A stretch of DNA of 64,000 nucleotides from Micromonospora sp. RHAY321 (GTDB lineage: Bacteria > Actinomycetota > Actinomycetes > Mycobacteriales > Micromonosporaceae). Positions within the stretch are counted from its first letter, which is position 1. Each line of letters starts with the position of its first letter. The notes beneath the pieces were generated by a model, which was given only the letters and a program-made list of their open reading frames with translations, ran no database searches and was not told where the DNA came from. The DNA is taken from assembly GCF_023896955.1 (NCBI RefSeq), contig NZ_JAMHIW010000002.1:620001-684000 (forward strand). Direction: 5' to 3'. Below, piece by piece: positions 55,611-63,955 of the stretch. A program made the translations under genes and the position numbers.

Positions 55611-56555
55611 GTGGGTGAGGCGACGGTCGCGGTGCCGCTGTGGGCCTGGGCGGCCGTCGGCGCGGTCATCGCCGTCATGCTCGCCATCGACGTGCTTCTG
55701 CACCGCGACAACCACGTCATCGAGCTGCGTGAGGCATTGGTCTGGAGCGGCGTCTGGATCGGCGCGGGCCTGCTGTTCGGGCTGGTCGTCTGGTTCGGCC
55801 TCGGCGGCGATCCCGCCATCGCCTACTACTCCGGCTATCTGCTGGAGAAGGCGCTCTCGGTGGACAACGTCTTCGTCTTCGCCCTCCTCTTCGGCTACTT
55901 CGGGGTCCCGCCCGGCCTCCAGCACAAGGTGCTGTTCTGGGGTGTGGTGGGCGCGCTCGTGTTCCGGCTGCTGTTCATCTTCGCCGGCGCCGAGCTGCTG
56001 GACCGGCTCGCCTGGGCAGCGTTCGTGCTGGGCGCCTTCCTCGTCTGGACCGGCTGGCGGCTGGCCGTACGCGGAGAGCCCGACGTGAACCCGGAGCGCA
56101 ACGTGGTGGTGCGGTTGTTCCGGCGGGTGGTACCCACCGAGCCCCGGTACCACGGCGACCGGTTCACCGCCCGGGTCGACGGTCGGCGCCGGGCCACCCT
56201 GCTGCTGGTGACGCTGGTCGCCATCGAGGCCACCGACGTGGTCTTCGCCATCGACTCGGTGGCGGCGATCCTCGCCATCACCACCAACACCTTCCTGGTC
56301 TGGACGGCCACCGCCTTCGCCGTGCTCGGGCTGCGCAGTCTCTACTTCTGCCTCGCCGGTCTGCTGCGGCACTTCGGGTACCTGCGTTACGGGCTGGCCC
56401 TGCTGCTCGCCTTCGCGGGCGTGAAGCTGATGCTGGCCGAGACGCCGGTGGGCAAGCTGCCGATCTGGCTGACCCTCGCGGTGGTGGTGCTGACCCTGGC
56501 CGTGTCGGTCGGTGCCAGCGTCCTGGTTGCCCGGCGCGGCCGCGCCACCACCTGA
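55611..56555 (+). CDS. TerC-family integral membrane protein
   Basis: A 314-residue protein with about 8-9 membrane segments. It carries the TerC signatures YLLEKALSVDNVFVFALLF and ATDVVFAIDSVAAILAIT with conserved Asp residues inside membrane helices. The family (TerC, Alx, MeeF-type) is tied to metal, especially manganese, export. GTG 55611 is chosen for the G-rich site 6 nt upstream; GTG 55581 is possible. It starts 138 bp after the CBS-BON remnant. Confidence 0.88.
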   Translation: MGEATVAVPLWAWAAVGAVIAVMLAIDVLLHRDNHVIELREALVWSGVWIGAGLLFGLVVWFGLGGDPAIAYYSGYLLEKALSVDNVFVFALLFGYFGVPPGLQHKVLFWGVVGALVFRLLFIFAGAELLDRLAWAAFVLGAFLVWTGWRLAVRGEPDVNPERNVVVRLFRRVVPTEPRYHGDRFTARVDGRRRATLLLVTLVAIEATDVVFAIDSVAAILAITTNTFLVWTATAFAVLGLRSLYFCLAGLLRHFGYLRYGLALLLAFAGVKLMLAETPVGKLPIWLTLAVVVLTLAVSVGASVLVARRGRATT

Positions 56556-56565
56556 CCCGGCGCAC

Positions 56566-57291
56566 TCAGACGGCCGTGACCGGCCGGGACAACTGGTCGG
56601 TCAGCAGGGCGGGCGCCTCGGCCAGGGACGGGCCGTACCAGGTGAGGTGTCGTCCGGAGAGCAGGGCGCACGGTACGCCCGCAAACGCCTCCGGCCCGTC
56701 GTCGGCCGTGAACCGGTACGGCTCGTCGGGCAGCACCACCAGCTCCGGCCTCTGCTCGCGCAGGTCGGCCAGGCTCGGGCGGGGATAGCGCTCGGGCTGC
56801 TGGTCGTACGCGTTGACGACCCCTAGCCGGCGCAGGACGTCGCCGGCGAAGGTGTCGCCGCCGAGCACGACCCAAGGCCGACGCCAGACCGGGACCACCG
56901 CCCGGCGGGGCGGCGCGAGCCGGGGCGGATCCGCCCACGCCCGCCGGGCCGCCCGCAGCCAGGCCGGCTCCGCCGGCGCACCCAGCTCGGCCAGCAGCTC
57001 GCCCAGCTCGGTCAGGGCCCCCGGGACGGTACGCGGATAGGTGACGCGTACCGGTACGCCGGCGGCGCGCAGCGCCTCCGCGTCGGCGCGACGGTTCTCC
57101 TCCACGTTCAGCAGCACCAGGTCGGGCCGCAGCGCCCGGACCCGGTCCAGGTCCGGGTACTTGCTGCCGCCGACCCGGGCGACGTCCAGCCCGGCCGGGT
57201 GGCTGCACCAGTCGGTGGCACCGACGAGCACTCCGGGCAGGGTCAGCGCCACCGCCTCGGTCAGCGACGGCACCAGCGACACCACCCGCAC
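56566..57291 (-). CDS. BtuF-like helical-backbone metal/cobalamin receptor protein
   Basis: About 241 residues with two lobes joined by a helix, typical of type III substrate-binding proteins: VVSLVPSLTEAVALTLPGVL, HPAGLDVARVGGSKYPDLDR and LRPDLVLLNVEENRRADAEA, then VLGGDTFAGDVLRRLGVVNA. No signal peptide or lipobox is present, and no ABC permease or ATPase genes adjoin, so it may not be a transport receptor. GTG 57291 has GGGGAGG at 7 nt; ATG 57333 lacks a site. Confidence 0.75.
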   Translation of the reverse strand: MRVVSLVPSLTEAVALTLPGVLVGATDWCSHPAGLDVARVGGSKYPDLDRVRALRPDLVLLNVEENRRADAEALRAAGVPVRVTYPRTVPGALTELGELLAELGAPAEPAWLRAARRAWADPPRLAPPRRAVVPVWRRPWVVLGGDTFAGDVLRRLGVVNAYDQQPERYPRPSLADLREQRPELVVLPDEPYRFTADDGPEAFAGVPCALLSGRHLTWYGPSLAEAPALLTDQLSRPVTAV

Positions 57292-57349
57292 CCGCGTACC
57301 TCCCCGTCCGCCGTCTGTCCCGGTACCGATCATGCCGGCGTGGCGCGGA

Positions 57350-57910
57350 TCAGGGTCGGGCGGGCTCGATCCGGGCGGTCACGTCGAGGTGCGCCGGTTG
57401 GCAGTCGGCGGTCGTCGCGAACCGGCGGACCGCGGCGTGGACGTGTTCGCGTACACCGGTGGCCCGGGCGTCGGAGGTCAGGTCCATCCGGATCCACACG
57501 TCCGGGCGTGGCGGGGGACCGGTGAGCACCACCCGCGCCCGGCGGACCCCGGGGTTGCCGGTCAGGTCGCGTTCCAGCGCGTGGGCGAGCACCTCGGTGG
57601 ACAGCCGGGTCCGGCCGGGGTGGTGCCCGCGGCGGCTCAGCGTGCCCCGCAACTCCTCGCCGGGCCGGCGCAGCTCCCGGCTCAGCAGGCGCTGCCCGGC
57701 GAGGGCCACCAGCACTCCGGTGACCGCGGCGGCCAGGGTGCTCCACGGCGCCGCCAGCCGCCACGCGTCCCGCAGCCCTGCGCCCAGCAGCGCCGCGTCG
57801 GGGTCGCCGCCGGGCACCTGACCGAAGCTGACGACCAGCGCGGCCGCGCCGCCCAGCACCAGGAGCAGCGCGACGATGGTCCACAGCAGTCGGTGCGCGG
57901 CGTCGCTCAT
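57350..57910 (-). CDS. AmaP-like membrane protein of the Asp23/DUF6286 cluster
   Basis: A 186-residue protein with an N-terminal hydrophobic pair (LLWTIVALLLVLGGAAALVV and about residues 45-65) followed by an alpha/beta domain (STEVLAHALERDLTGNPGVR; VVLTGPPPRPDVWIRMDL) like the periplasmic-side or cytosolic domain of alkaline-shock membrane anchors. It is cotranslated with the DUF6286 gene (ATGA overlap). Confidence 0.68.
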   Translation of the reverse strand: MSDAAHRLLWTIVALLLVLGGAAALVVSFGQVPGGDPDAALLGAGLRDAWRLAAPWSTLAAAVTGVLVALAGQRLLSRELRRPGEELRGTLSRRGHHPGRTRLSTEVLAHALERDLTGNPGVRRARVVLTGPPPRPDVWIRMDLTSDARATGVREHVHAAVRRFATTADCQPAHLDVTARIEPARP

Positions 57911-58431
57911 GCGGGCCGCCCCTGGGGCAGCAGCCGGATCTCGATCCGGCCGGCGTCGTGTGCGACGAGCCGACCCAGCTCGTGGCGCACCGCGAACTCG
58001 ACTTCGGCGCGGGCGGTCGGGTCGCCGGTGGCGCGTACCCGGGGATGCCACTGGTCGCCGCGCCGGCGGACCCGCACCCGGGCCCGGCGTACGCCCGGCA
58101 CGGCGCCCGCCGCGTCGGCCAGCCGGCGCTCCACACAGCGGCGCCGCAGGTACCAGCCGTCCCGCTCGTCGACACGCAGCCGCACCGGTGTCCAGCGGCG
58201 CAACTGGGCCGCCAGGACGACCAGGCCGAGAAGGACCGACCCGCCGGCCGCCGTGCGGATCTCCCGGTCGCTCCAGCGCAGGGTGGACAGCGCGTCGTAC
58301 CAGCCGGTAGGGGTGAGCAGCGGCGCCGGGCGACCCACCGTGACCAGCAGCGCCTGCACGGCCAGCAGTGTGCCGCCGACGAGCAGGGCGGCGCCCAGCA
58401 GCAGCGATGCCAGCCGGTTGGCGGTCCGCAT
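57907..58431 (-). CDS. DUF6286 domain protein
   Basis: A 174-residue protein with two N-terminal transmembrane helices (LASLLLGAALLVGGTLLAVQ and GGSVLLGLVVLAAQL) and a basic C-terminal domain (VRLRVDERDGWYLRRRCVER; VPGVRRARVRVRRRGD). It belongs with Asp23-type proteins in actinobacterial envelope-stress gene clusters. The start is ATG 58431, 3 nt after the Asp23 stop; the stop overlaps the next gene by ATGA. Confidence 0.72.
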   Translation of the reverse strand: MRTANRLASLLLGAALLVGGTLLAVQALLVTVGRPAPLLTPTGWYDALSTLRWSDREIRTAAGGSVLLGLVVLAAQLRRWTPVRLRVDERDGWYLRRRCVERRLADAAGAVPGVRRARVRVRRRGDQWHPRVRATGDPTARAEVEFAVRHELGRLVAHDAGRIEIRLLPQGRPA

Positions 58432-58433
58432 GT

Positions 58434-59027
58434 TCAGGCTCCGGCCGTCCGGTCGCTGGTCCGGTCCGTCACCTCGTCGTCGGTGACGTCGACGCCGGGG
58501 ACGAGCAGGTCGTCCACCGTGACGGTCACCGTCTCCACCGTGAGCCGGGTGTCGGCGGCCACCCGGTCGGCGACCGCCGCCCGGACCGCGTCGGCGACGG
58601 CGGGCACGCTGTGGCCGTACCAGGTGATCAGTCGCAGGTCGAGGCTCACGGACCGGTCGTCCAGGCGGACCGTGGCCGGGTGGGCGCCGGAGACGCCGGG
58701 CACCGCGGCGGCCGCGTCGGCAGCGATGCGCGCGATGTCCGCCGCCCCGGCCGGGCCTCGTTCCCGCCGGTCCGGAGCGGTTGGCGCAGTCGGAGCCGGT
58801 CGGGCGGGGACGCCGACACCGGGGGCGGTGGTCGGTGTCGCCGGGCGGGCGGTGGTGGGCGCCGGGGCGAGGCGATGGTGCCGTCCCGCTCGACCGGCGC
58901 GCGGTCGCCGGAGGATGGTCGGGTCGCCCGCCAGCCGGGGTCGACCGGTACGTCGAGGAGGGTCACCCGGACGCCCGCTCGCGCCCGGGCCGCTTCCGGG
59001 AAGGACCCCGAACTGCTGTCGCGACAT
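58434..59027 (-). CDS. Asp23/Gls24-family envelope stress protein
   Basis: A 197-residue protein. The first ~90 residues are Pro/Arg/Ala-rich and disordered; the Asp23 fold follows (AAAAVPGVSGAHPATVRLDD; SLDLRLITWYGHSVPAVADA; LTVETVTVTVDDLLVP). Asp23 proteins associate with the membrane and respond to alkaline or cell-wall stress. It is the first gene of a three-gene unit with the DUF6286 and AmaP-like genes. ATG 59027 has GGGAGG at 6 nt. Confidence 0.75.
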   Translation of the reverse strand: MSRQQFGVLPGSGPGASGRPGDPPRRTGRPRLAGDPTILRRPRAGRAGRHHRLAPAPTTARPATPTTAPGVGVPARPAPTAPTAPDRRERGPAGAADIARIAADAAAAVPGVSGAHPATVRLDDRSVSLDLRLITWYGHSVPAVADAVRAAVADRVAADTRLTVETVTVTVDDLLVPGVDVTDDEVTDRTSDRTAGA

Positions 59028-59166
59028 GCTGACCTCCCGGCCGGTCCACTACCGGCGACCCGGCTGGATACACCGGGCGGGGACCTCTGGAACACCGCCG
59101 AGCTGTGATACGGGTCACAGCGCCAGGTCGGTCGCTGGCGCGGTGGTGCGCGTCTTGGCACGCTTC

Positions 59167-59178
59167 TACAACGTTGTA
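59167..59178. promoter_or_regulatory. Perfect palindrome TACAACGTTGTA before the dioxygenase gene
   Basis: A 12-bp palindrome with a central CG, 31 bp before ATG 59210. Its symmetry and centre resemble LacI-family operators. It lies in the 182-bp region shared with the divergent Asp23 unit. No LacI-type gene is within the window. Confidence 0.5.
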
Positions 59179-59209
59179 AGGATCGCTCCGCCCCCGAGGA
59201 GGCCCCCCG

Positions 59210-60073
59210 ATGCGCGCTACCCCGGCCGCGGCACCCGCCGCCCACCCGACACCCGACGGTGACGAGGTGCCCCTCGAGGCACTCGGCGATCTCTACCGCG
59301 ACGGCATCACGGCCTGCCGTGGCGCCTTCGACCCGGCCTGGGTCGAGCAGGTGGGCGAGGACGTCGCCGCCGCCTTCGAGGAGGCGCGCTCCCGCCCCGA
59401 CGGAGCCGTCGGTCGTGGCCCGCAGCGCTGGTACGTGGAGATCCATCCGGAGCAGCTGCGCGGCTTCGTCGACCTGGTCACCCATCCGTGGGTGGTGTCG
59501 GTCTGCCGGGCGGTGCTCGGCCCGGAGTACGAGATCGTCGAGCTGGGCTTCGACATCCCCTTCCCCGGGGCGGCGATGCAGCCCTGGCACCGGGACTTCC
59601 CGATGCCGGAGGAGACCCGGCGACAGCGGCGCCTCACCTCGCTGGCGTTCAACCTGACCACCGTCGACACGGTGGAGGAGATGGGGCCGTTCGAGATCGC
59701 CCCCGGCACCCAGTGGGACGACGGCGCCGACTTCGACCACGCGATGTTCCCGCCCCGGGAGCGCTACGCCCGCTACCAGCAGCGGGCGGTACGCAAGTAC
59801 CCGCAACGCGGAGACATCTCGGCCCGGTCGGCGCTGACCATCCACCGCGGCACCCCGAACGTCTCCCAGTCGGCCCGCCCGGTCCTCGTGCTCGGCGTGG
59901 ATGCGCCCGGCGCCGGCAACGCGGCCCACCACGACATGGCCGTCACCCACGGCTACTGGGAGCGCCTGCCCGAGCTGGTCCGGGAGCACCTGCCCTGCCC
60001 GGTGGTGGAGCGGTTGGAGCCGATCCGGCAGAAGCACACCATCGAGGGCCTGGTGATGGGCGCCGCCGAGTAA
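59210..60073 (+). CDS. Phytanoyl-CoA dioxygenase family protein
   Basis: A 287-residue Fe(II)/2-oxoglutarate oxygenase fold. The metal triad is suggested by AMQPWHRDFPM (His-x-Asp) and ALTIHRGTPNVSQSARPV (distal His, with the Arg that binds 2-oxoglutarate). It hydroxylates an unknown small molecule. ATG 59210 follows GAGGAGG. The TACAACGTTGTA palindrome upstream suggests specific repression. Confidence 0.82.
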   Translation: MRATPAAAPAAHPTPDGDEVPLEALGDLYRDGITACRGAFDPAWVEQVGEDVAAAFEEARSRPDGAVGRGPQRWYVEIHPEQLRGFVDLVTHPWVVSVCRAVLGPEYEIVELGFDIPFPGAAMQPWHRDFPMPEETRRQRRLTSLAFNLTTVDTVEEMGPFEIAPGTQWDDGADFDHAMFPPRERYARYQQRAVRKYPQRGDISARSALTIHRGTPNVSQSARPVLVLGVDAPGAGNAAHHDMAVTHGYWERLPELVREHLPCPVVERLEPIRQKHTIEGLVMGAAE

Positions 60074-60179
60074 CGGCCACCCGCCCCCGGGGCGGTGCCG
60101 GCCGCACCGCCGAGGCGCGGGCCATGATCGACCACCTAGACTCGGCGCGGCTCGACCGACCGGCGGATGGATCAGGCAG

Positions 60180-61049
60180 ATGACGAGCACCGTCAGCGAC
60201 GATCGCGGCTGGCTGCGGGCCGTGCCCGCCGACGGCGCGCTGTTCACCCGCGCCGGCCACCACGTCTACCCTGCGCGCCGGCTCAGCGAGCTGGTCCAGG
60301 GGCGTCCGCCGGGTGTCACCGGCAGCCAGTGGAGTACGGCCAGCCGGGCCGGCTTCGACTTCGTGATCTGCGCCGTAAACACCGGCCGCCCGATCGTCGC
60401 CGTGGAGATCGGCCCTGTCGCAGCGGCCGGCTCGGCGCAGCAGCGCGCCGAACGGCTCAAGGACGCGGTGAGCGCGGCGGTGGGCCTGCCGGTGCTGCGG
60501 ATCGGGTCGCCGACGCTGCGGGCGGCCGAGCACGGCCGACGTCTGGTGGAGTACGTGCTCGACGCGCGCGCCTACGCGGCCGGGGCGAGCGGTGCCGGGG
60601 GCGAGGCCGCACCGGTGGGCTTCCGGGACATCCTCGGCCGGCTGCCGGACGGTCGCACGGGACCGGTCAACGACCTCGGCGCGCTGGCCCGCGCGGCGGC
60701 CGTCGAGGCGTACGTGGGACGGCAGTTGGCCGACCCGATCGTGCGCGGGTTGCACGTGCGGTGGGCGGACGGCCCGGCGCAGGGGTGGAGCTGGGTGCAC
60801 GTCCGCCCCGACGCGTGCCTGGTGGAGCGGGTCTCGGTGACCGAACACCGGTTCTCCTGCGGCATCGACACGGCCCGGCTGGCCGAGGATCTCGCCACGG
60901 TCGCCGTCGGCGAGCGGCTGCGCGCCGCCGAGATCGGCGGTCCGGAACTGCTGCCGCGTGCCCAATTGACGGCTGAGATCGTCGCGCTGAGCCAGCGCCG
61001 GCACGAGCTGGCCGGTGGCTTCGCCTTCGACCACCTCTGTGCCGACTGA
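60180..61049 (+). CDS. DUF2726-like protein
   Basis: A 289-residue soluble protein. The N-terminal part (LRAVPADGALFTRAGHHVYP; SRAGFDFVICAVNTGRPIVA; RLKDAVSAAVGLPVLRIGSP) resembles the DUF2726 restriction-endonuclease-like fold (an I-D-F-V-I-C strand, then KD...GLPVLRI). The catalytic Glu/Lys set is not clearly kept. The C-terminal part (residues about 145-289) is not recognised. Function unknown. The Shine-Dalgarno site of ATG 60180 is weak. Confidence 0.65.
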   Translation: MTSTVSDDRGWLRAVPADGALFTRAGHHVYPARRLSELVQGRPPGVTGSQWSTASRAGFDFVICAVNTGRPIVAVEIGPVAAAGSAQQRAERLKDAVSAAVGLPVLRIGSPTLRAAEHGRRLVEYVLDARAYAAGASGAGGEAAPVGFRDILGRLPDGRTGPVNDLGALARAAAVEAYVGRQLADPIVRGLHVRWADGPAQGWSWVHVRPDACLVERVSVTEHRFSCGIDTARLAEDLATVAVGERLRAAEIGGPELLPRAQLTAEIVALSQRRHELAGGFAFDHLCAD

Positions 61050-61340
61050 CCGGCACCTTTTCACCTGCTGACGCTTCTTCCCACCGGCTGCCCCTGGGGC
61101 CGCGGCAATTTTCTGTGCGCCGGTTGAACCTTCCCGGGCGCCGTCCCGTACTCCTGCGCGAATGAACAGGATCTCCCATCCGCGTCGACCGGGCGCGGGA
61201 GACGGTGCGGAAAGGGCATCGTCGGCCATCGACACGTTACGGGGTAGGTCACGGTGGTCGCCGCCGTGCCGTGCCATCTCACATCCGTCGGTCCGCCGAG
61301 GGCAGGAATCCACTACCGGATCGAGAAGGAGAGCAATTCG

Positions 61341-62639
61341 ATGCGCAGGTCCACTCGGGCGCGCCGGTCATCCGGCAACGCGCGGAGCAAGCGTCTGCTG
61401 GCCGTTGTCGGCACGCTCGTGGTCTTTGGCGGAGTCGTCGCCGTGACTCAGATCTCGTCGGCCCAGGACCGGCGGACGAACAAGCCGCGACCGGCTGCGG
61501 GGCAGTGCGTGGAACCGAGCCCGGGCGCCACCGCGCCGACCGGCGGCGGTTCGACCACCCGGACCTGGCAGAACGGTCGGTGGGTGCGCAACCACTGGGG
61601 TGACGGACAGCAGTCGGTCACTGAGTGTGAGGACGGCAAGGACGGTACGGCCGGCACCGGCTCGGCCGTCGCCTGCCCCGACGTGACGGCGAAGCTTCCG
61701 CAGGTGCCGGACCGGGCGCGGGCCGAGGTGGACCGCAACCTCGCGCAGTTGCAGTCCCAGATCGCCGAGGCCGACCGCCGGCTGGCCGCCGAGGGCAGCA
61801 AGGGTGAAGCCTTCATCCGCACCTCGATCCTCCAGCCGCTGGCCGCGAAGCGGCGTGCGGTGCTGGACCGGATCACGACGGCCATCGACCGGGTCGGGCC
61901 TCGCCCGCAGGGTCTGGCGCAACTCGCCGAGTGCCAGGTGCAGCCGACCGGCGGCAGCAACGGTGGAAACACCGGTGGCAACAATGGTGGGAGCACGGGT
62001 GGCGGCAACACCGGTGGCGGTAACACCGGTGGCGGTAACACCGGAGGCGGCAACACCGGAGGCGGCAACAACGGTGGCAACGCTCCCGGCGCCGGGCTCG
62101 GCGTGCTGGCCAACGACTGCGACGAGAGCCAGCTCCAGCCGCACGACGGCTTCCAGAACGGCAACCGCTGCGTGAGCACCGAATTCGGTGAGGTCGGCGC
62201 GGCTGCCAACAACCCGTCGCTGCTGATCACCCAGTTCCCCGGGCAGGTCGGCCGCAACCAGGCCTTCACCCTGCGGGTCAGCACCCGCAACCTGATCCGG
62301 GACCGCTTCCTCGCGGCGGGCCAGGGCGGCTACTACGTGGAGAGCTCGCTGCTCAACGAGCAGGGTCTGGTCCGCGGGCACTTCCACACCGCCTGCCGGA
62401 TGCTGGACAGCCTGACCGCTCCGCCCGAGCCGCAGGAGGTGCCCGCGTTCTTCGTCGCCACCGAGGACGGGCGCGGAAGTGCCCAGCCGGACGAGGTGAC
62501 CATCCAGATCCCGGGTCTGCCGGAGTCCGGCACCGCGCAGTGTGCGGTCTGGGCCGGCGACGGCTCGCACCGGTTGCCGATGATGGAACGCGCCAACCAG
62601 ACCCCGGCGTTCGACGCGGTGCGTATCGAGGTCAACTGA
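61341..62639 (+). CDS. Exported protein with Gly/Asn/Thr repeat linker
   Basis: A 432-residue protein starting at ATG 61341 after AGAAGGAG. A basic N-terminus and one hydrophobic segment (RLLAVVGTLVVFGGVVAVTQ) form a signal peptide or anchor. A helical region (residues about 120-190) follows, then a repeat tract of GGGNT units (about 212-250, 15-bp DNA repeats near 61960-62070), then a conserved-looking C-terminal domain with Cys pairs (NDCDESQLQPHDGFQNGNRC; HFHTACRML; GTAQCAVWAG). I do not recognise the family. The C-terminal domain may be disulphide-bonded and exposed at the surface. The 291 bp upstream hold no other gene. Confidence 0.7.
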   Translation: MRRSTRARRSSGNARSKRLLAVVGTLVVFGGVVAVTQISSAQDRRTNKPRPAAGQCVEPSPGATAPTGGGSTTRTWQNGRWVRNHWGDGQQSVTECEDGKDGTAGTGSAVACPDVTAKLPQVPDRARAEVDRNLAQLQSQIAEADRRLAAEGSKGEAFIRTSILQPLAAKRRAVLDRITTAIDRVGPRPQGLAQLAECQVQPTGGSNGGNTGGNNGGSTGGGNTGGGNTGGGNTGGGNTGGGNNGGNAPGAGLGVLANDCDESQLQPHDGFQNGNRCVSTEFGEVGAAANNPSLLITQFPGQVGRNQAFTLRVSTRNLIRDRFLAAGQGGYYVESSLLNEQGLVRGHFHTACRMLDSLTAPPEPQEVPAFFVATEDGRGSAQPDEVTIQIPGLPESGTAQCAVWAGDGSHRLPMMERANQTPAFDAVRIEVN

Positions 62640-62764
62640 ATCTGAGTACCGGCGGCGACCGGTCGCCCGGGGCGGACAACCCGGGTGGCCGGCCGCCGCG
62701 CCGTGTGCCTACGGCGCGTAGCGGCGGGCAGTGACCCGGCCCGAAAGACGGCTGCGGACAATCC

Positions 62765-62798
62765 GACGGGGCCACGCCGTTTCCGGCGGGACCCCGTC
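62765..62798 (-). terminator. Terminator hairpin of lsr2
   Basis: GACGGGG-CCAC-GCCG, loop TTTC, CGGC-GGGA-CCCCGTC: two stem segments with a symmetric internal loop, 13 nt past the lsr2 stop. Confidence 0.6.
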
Positions 62799-62810
62799 TG
62801 TCGTTCGCGA

Positions 62811-63161
62811 TCAGCGGTTCTTGTAGGCCTCGACCACCTCGACCGGGATGCGGCCCCGTTCGGAAATCTTGTAGCCGTTCTTGACGGCCCATTCCCGGAT
62901 GGCCCGGTTCTGCTCCCGATCCATTCCGGCGCCGCTGGGTCGCCCCGGCCGCCGGACTGCCCGAGTGCTGTCCACCGGGCCGCCCCGCCCGATCCGCCGA
63001 CCCGCATTGATGTACGGATCCAACGCCTTGCGCAGGACGCCGGCATTCTCGTCCGAGACATCGATCGTGTAGGCCACGCCGTCGAGGCTGAACTCGACCG
63101 TACGGTCTGCCTTCCCACCGTCGAGGTCGTCGGTCAGCACCGTGATTACTTTTCTCGCCAT
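62811..63161 (-). CDS. lsr2: Lsr2 nucleoid-associated protein
   Basis: A 116-residue H-NS-like protein of actinobacteria. The N-terminal dimerisation domain ([36 protein letters not shown]) and the C-terminal AT-hook-like DNA-binding part with RGR at 102-104 ([19 protein letters not shown]) are complete. It binds AT-rich DNA and silences acquired genes. ATG 63161 follows GGGAG. Confidence 0.95.
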   Translation of the reverse strand: MARKVITVLTDDLDGGKADRTVEFSLDGVAYTIDVSDENAGVLRKALDPYINAGRRIGRGGPVDSTRAVRRPGRPSGAGMDREQNRAIREWAVKNGYKISERGRIPVEVVEAYKNR

Positions 63162-63313
63162 TGCCGATTACTCCCTGTGTGTGGCGGGATGTGTCCAAAG
63201 TCTGACCCACCACCCGGGGAAACCGCAACAATATGCGCCCTTTTCATTTCGGCGCGTCGCGATTCTGTCGTCGTATAACAGCGAACGGAGCCGAATCGGG
63301 AGCTGACCGGCCT

Positions 63314-63955
63314 TCATTCGCCGAGCAGGCCGGCGTGGCCGGCGACGGCGGCGGCCTCCGCCCGGGTGGATACCCGCAGCTTTCGCAGCAGCGTGGCGGT
63401 CATCCGTTTCACCGTCCGCTCCGAAACGTGCAGTTCCTCGGCGATGTCGACGGTGTTGCGGCCGGCGGCGATCGCCCGCAGCAGGCGGCGTTCCTCGTCG
63501 TCGAGGTCGACCGGCGCGGCCCGCGAGGGCCGCAGCACGGCCCGCAGCAGGTCCGCCGGCAGCACCGCCCAGCCGTCGAGGATGGCCAGCAGCGGGGGCA
63601 GCAGCTCCTCCGGCTCGCTGGTCTTCGGCAGGTACCCCTCGGCACCGGCCCGCAGAGCGTCCAGTGCGGGCGCCGGGTCCGTGGAACCGGACATCGCCAC
63701 CACCCGTACCCGTGGTGTCGTCCGCCGGATGGCGGCCACCGCCCGGATGCCGCCCGGCGCGGGCATGTGCAGGTCGACCAGGGCGAGGTCGGGCATGCAA
63801 CGGCTGACCATGGCGGCTGCGGCGGAGGCGTCGCCGGTCGAGCCGACCACCTCGGCCCGGTTGTCGGTGCTCAACGGGAGCAGCAGTTCCAGGCCGCGAA
63901 CGAAGAGGGGGTGGTCGTCCACGACGGCGAGTCGGATAGTGGGGGTGCCCGGCAT
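63314..63955 (-). CDS. NarL/LuxR-family response regulator
   Basis: A 213-residue two-domain regulator. The receiver domain (LAVVDDHPLFVRGLELL) has the phosphoacceptor Asp61 in LALVDLHMPAPGG and a conserved Lys in GYLPKTSEP. The C-terminal LuxR helix-turn-helix is seen in TVDIAEELHVSERTVKRMTA. No histidine kinase gene is within the window, but one could lie beyond 64000. The target is unknown. Confidence 0.9.
   Translation of the reverse strand: MPGTPTIRLAVVDDHPLFVRGLELLLPLSTDNRAEVVGSTGDASAAAAMVSRCMPDLALVDLHMPAPGGIRAVAAIRRTTPRVRVVAMSGSTDPAPALDALRAGAEGYLPKTSEPEELLPPLLAILDGWAVLPADLLRAVLRPSRAAPVDLDDEERRLLRAIAAGRNTVDIAEELHVSERTVKRMTATLLRKLRVSTRAEAAAVAGHAGLLGE

Noticed and set aside
61960..62080. 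Short tandem DNA repeats (15 bp) as an independent repeat element
   Set aside because: They are inside a supported coding region and encode the GGGNT linker, so they are described with that gene.
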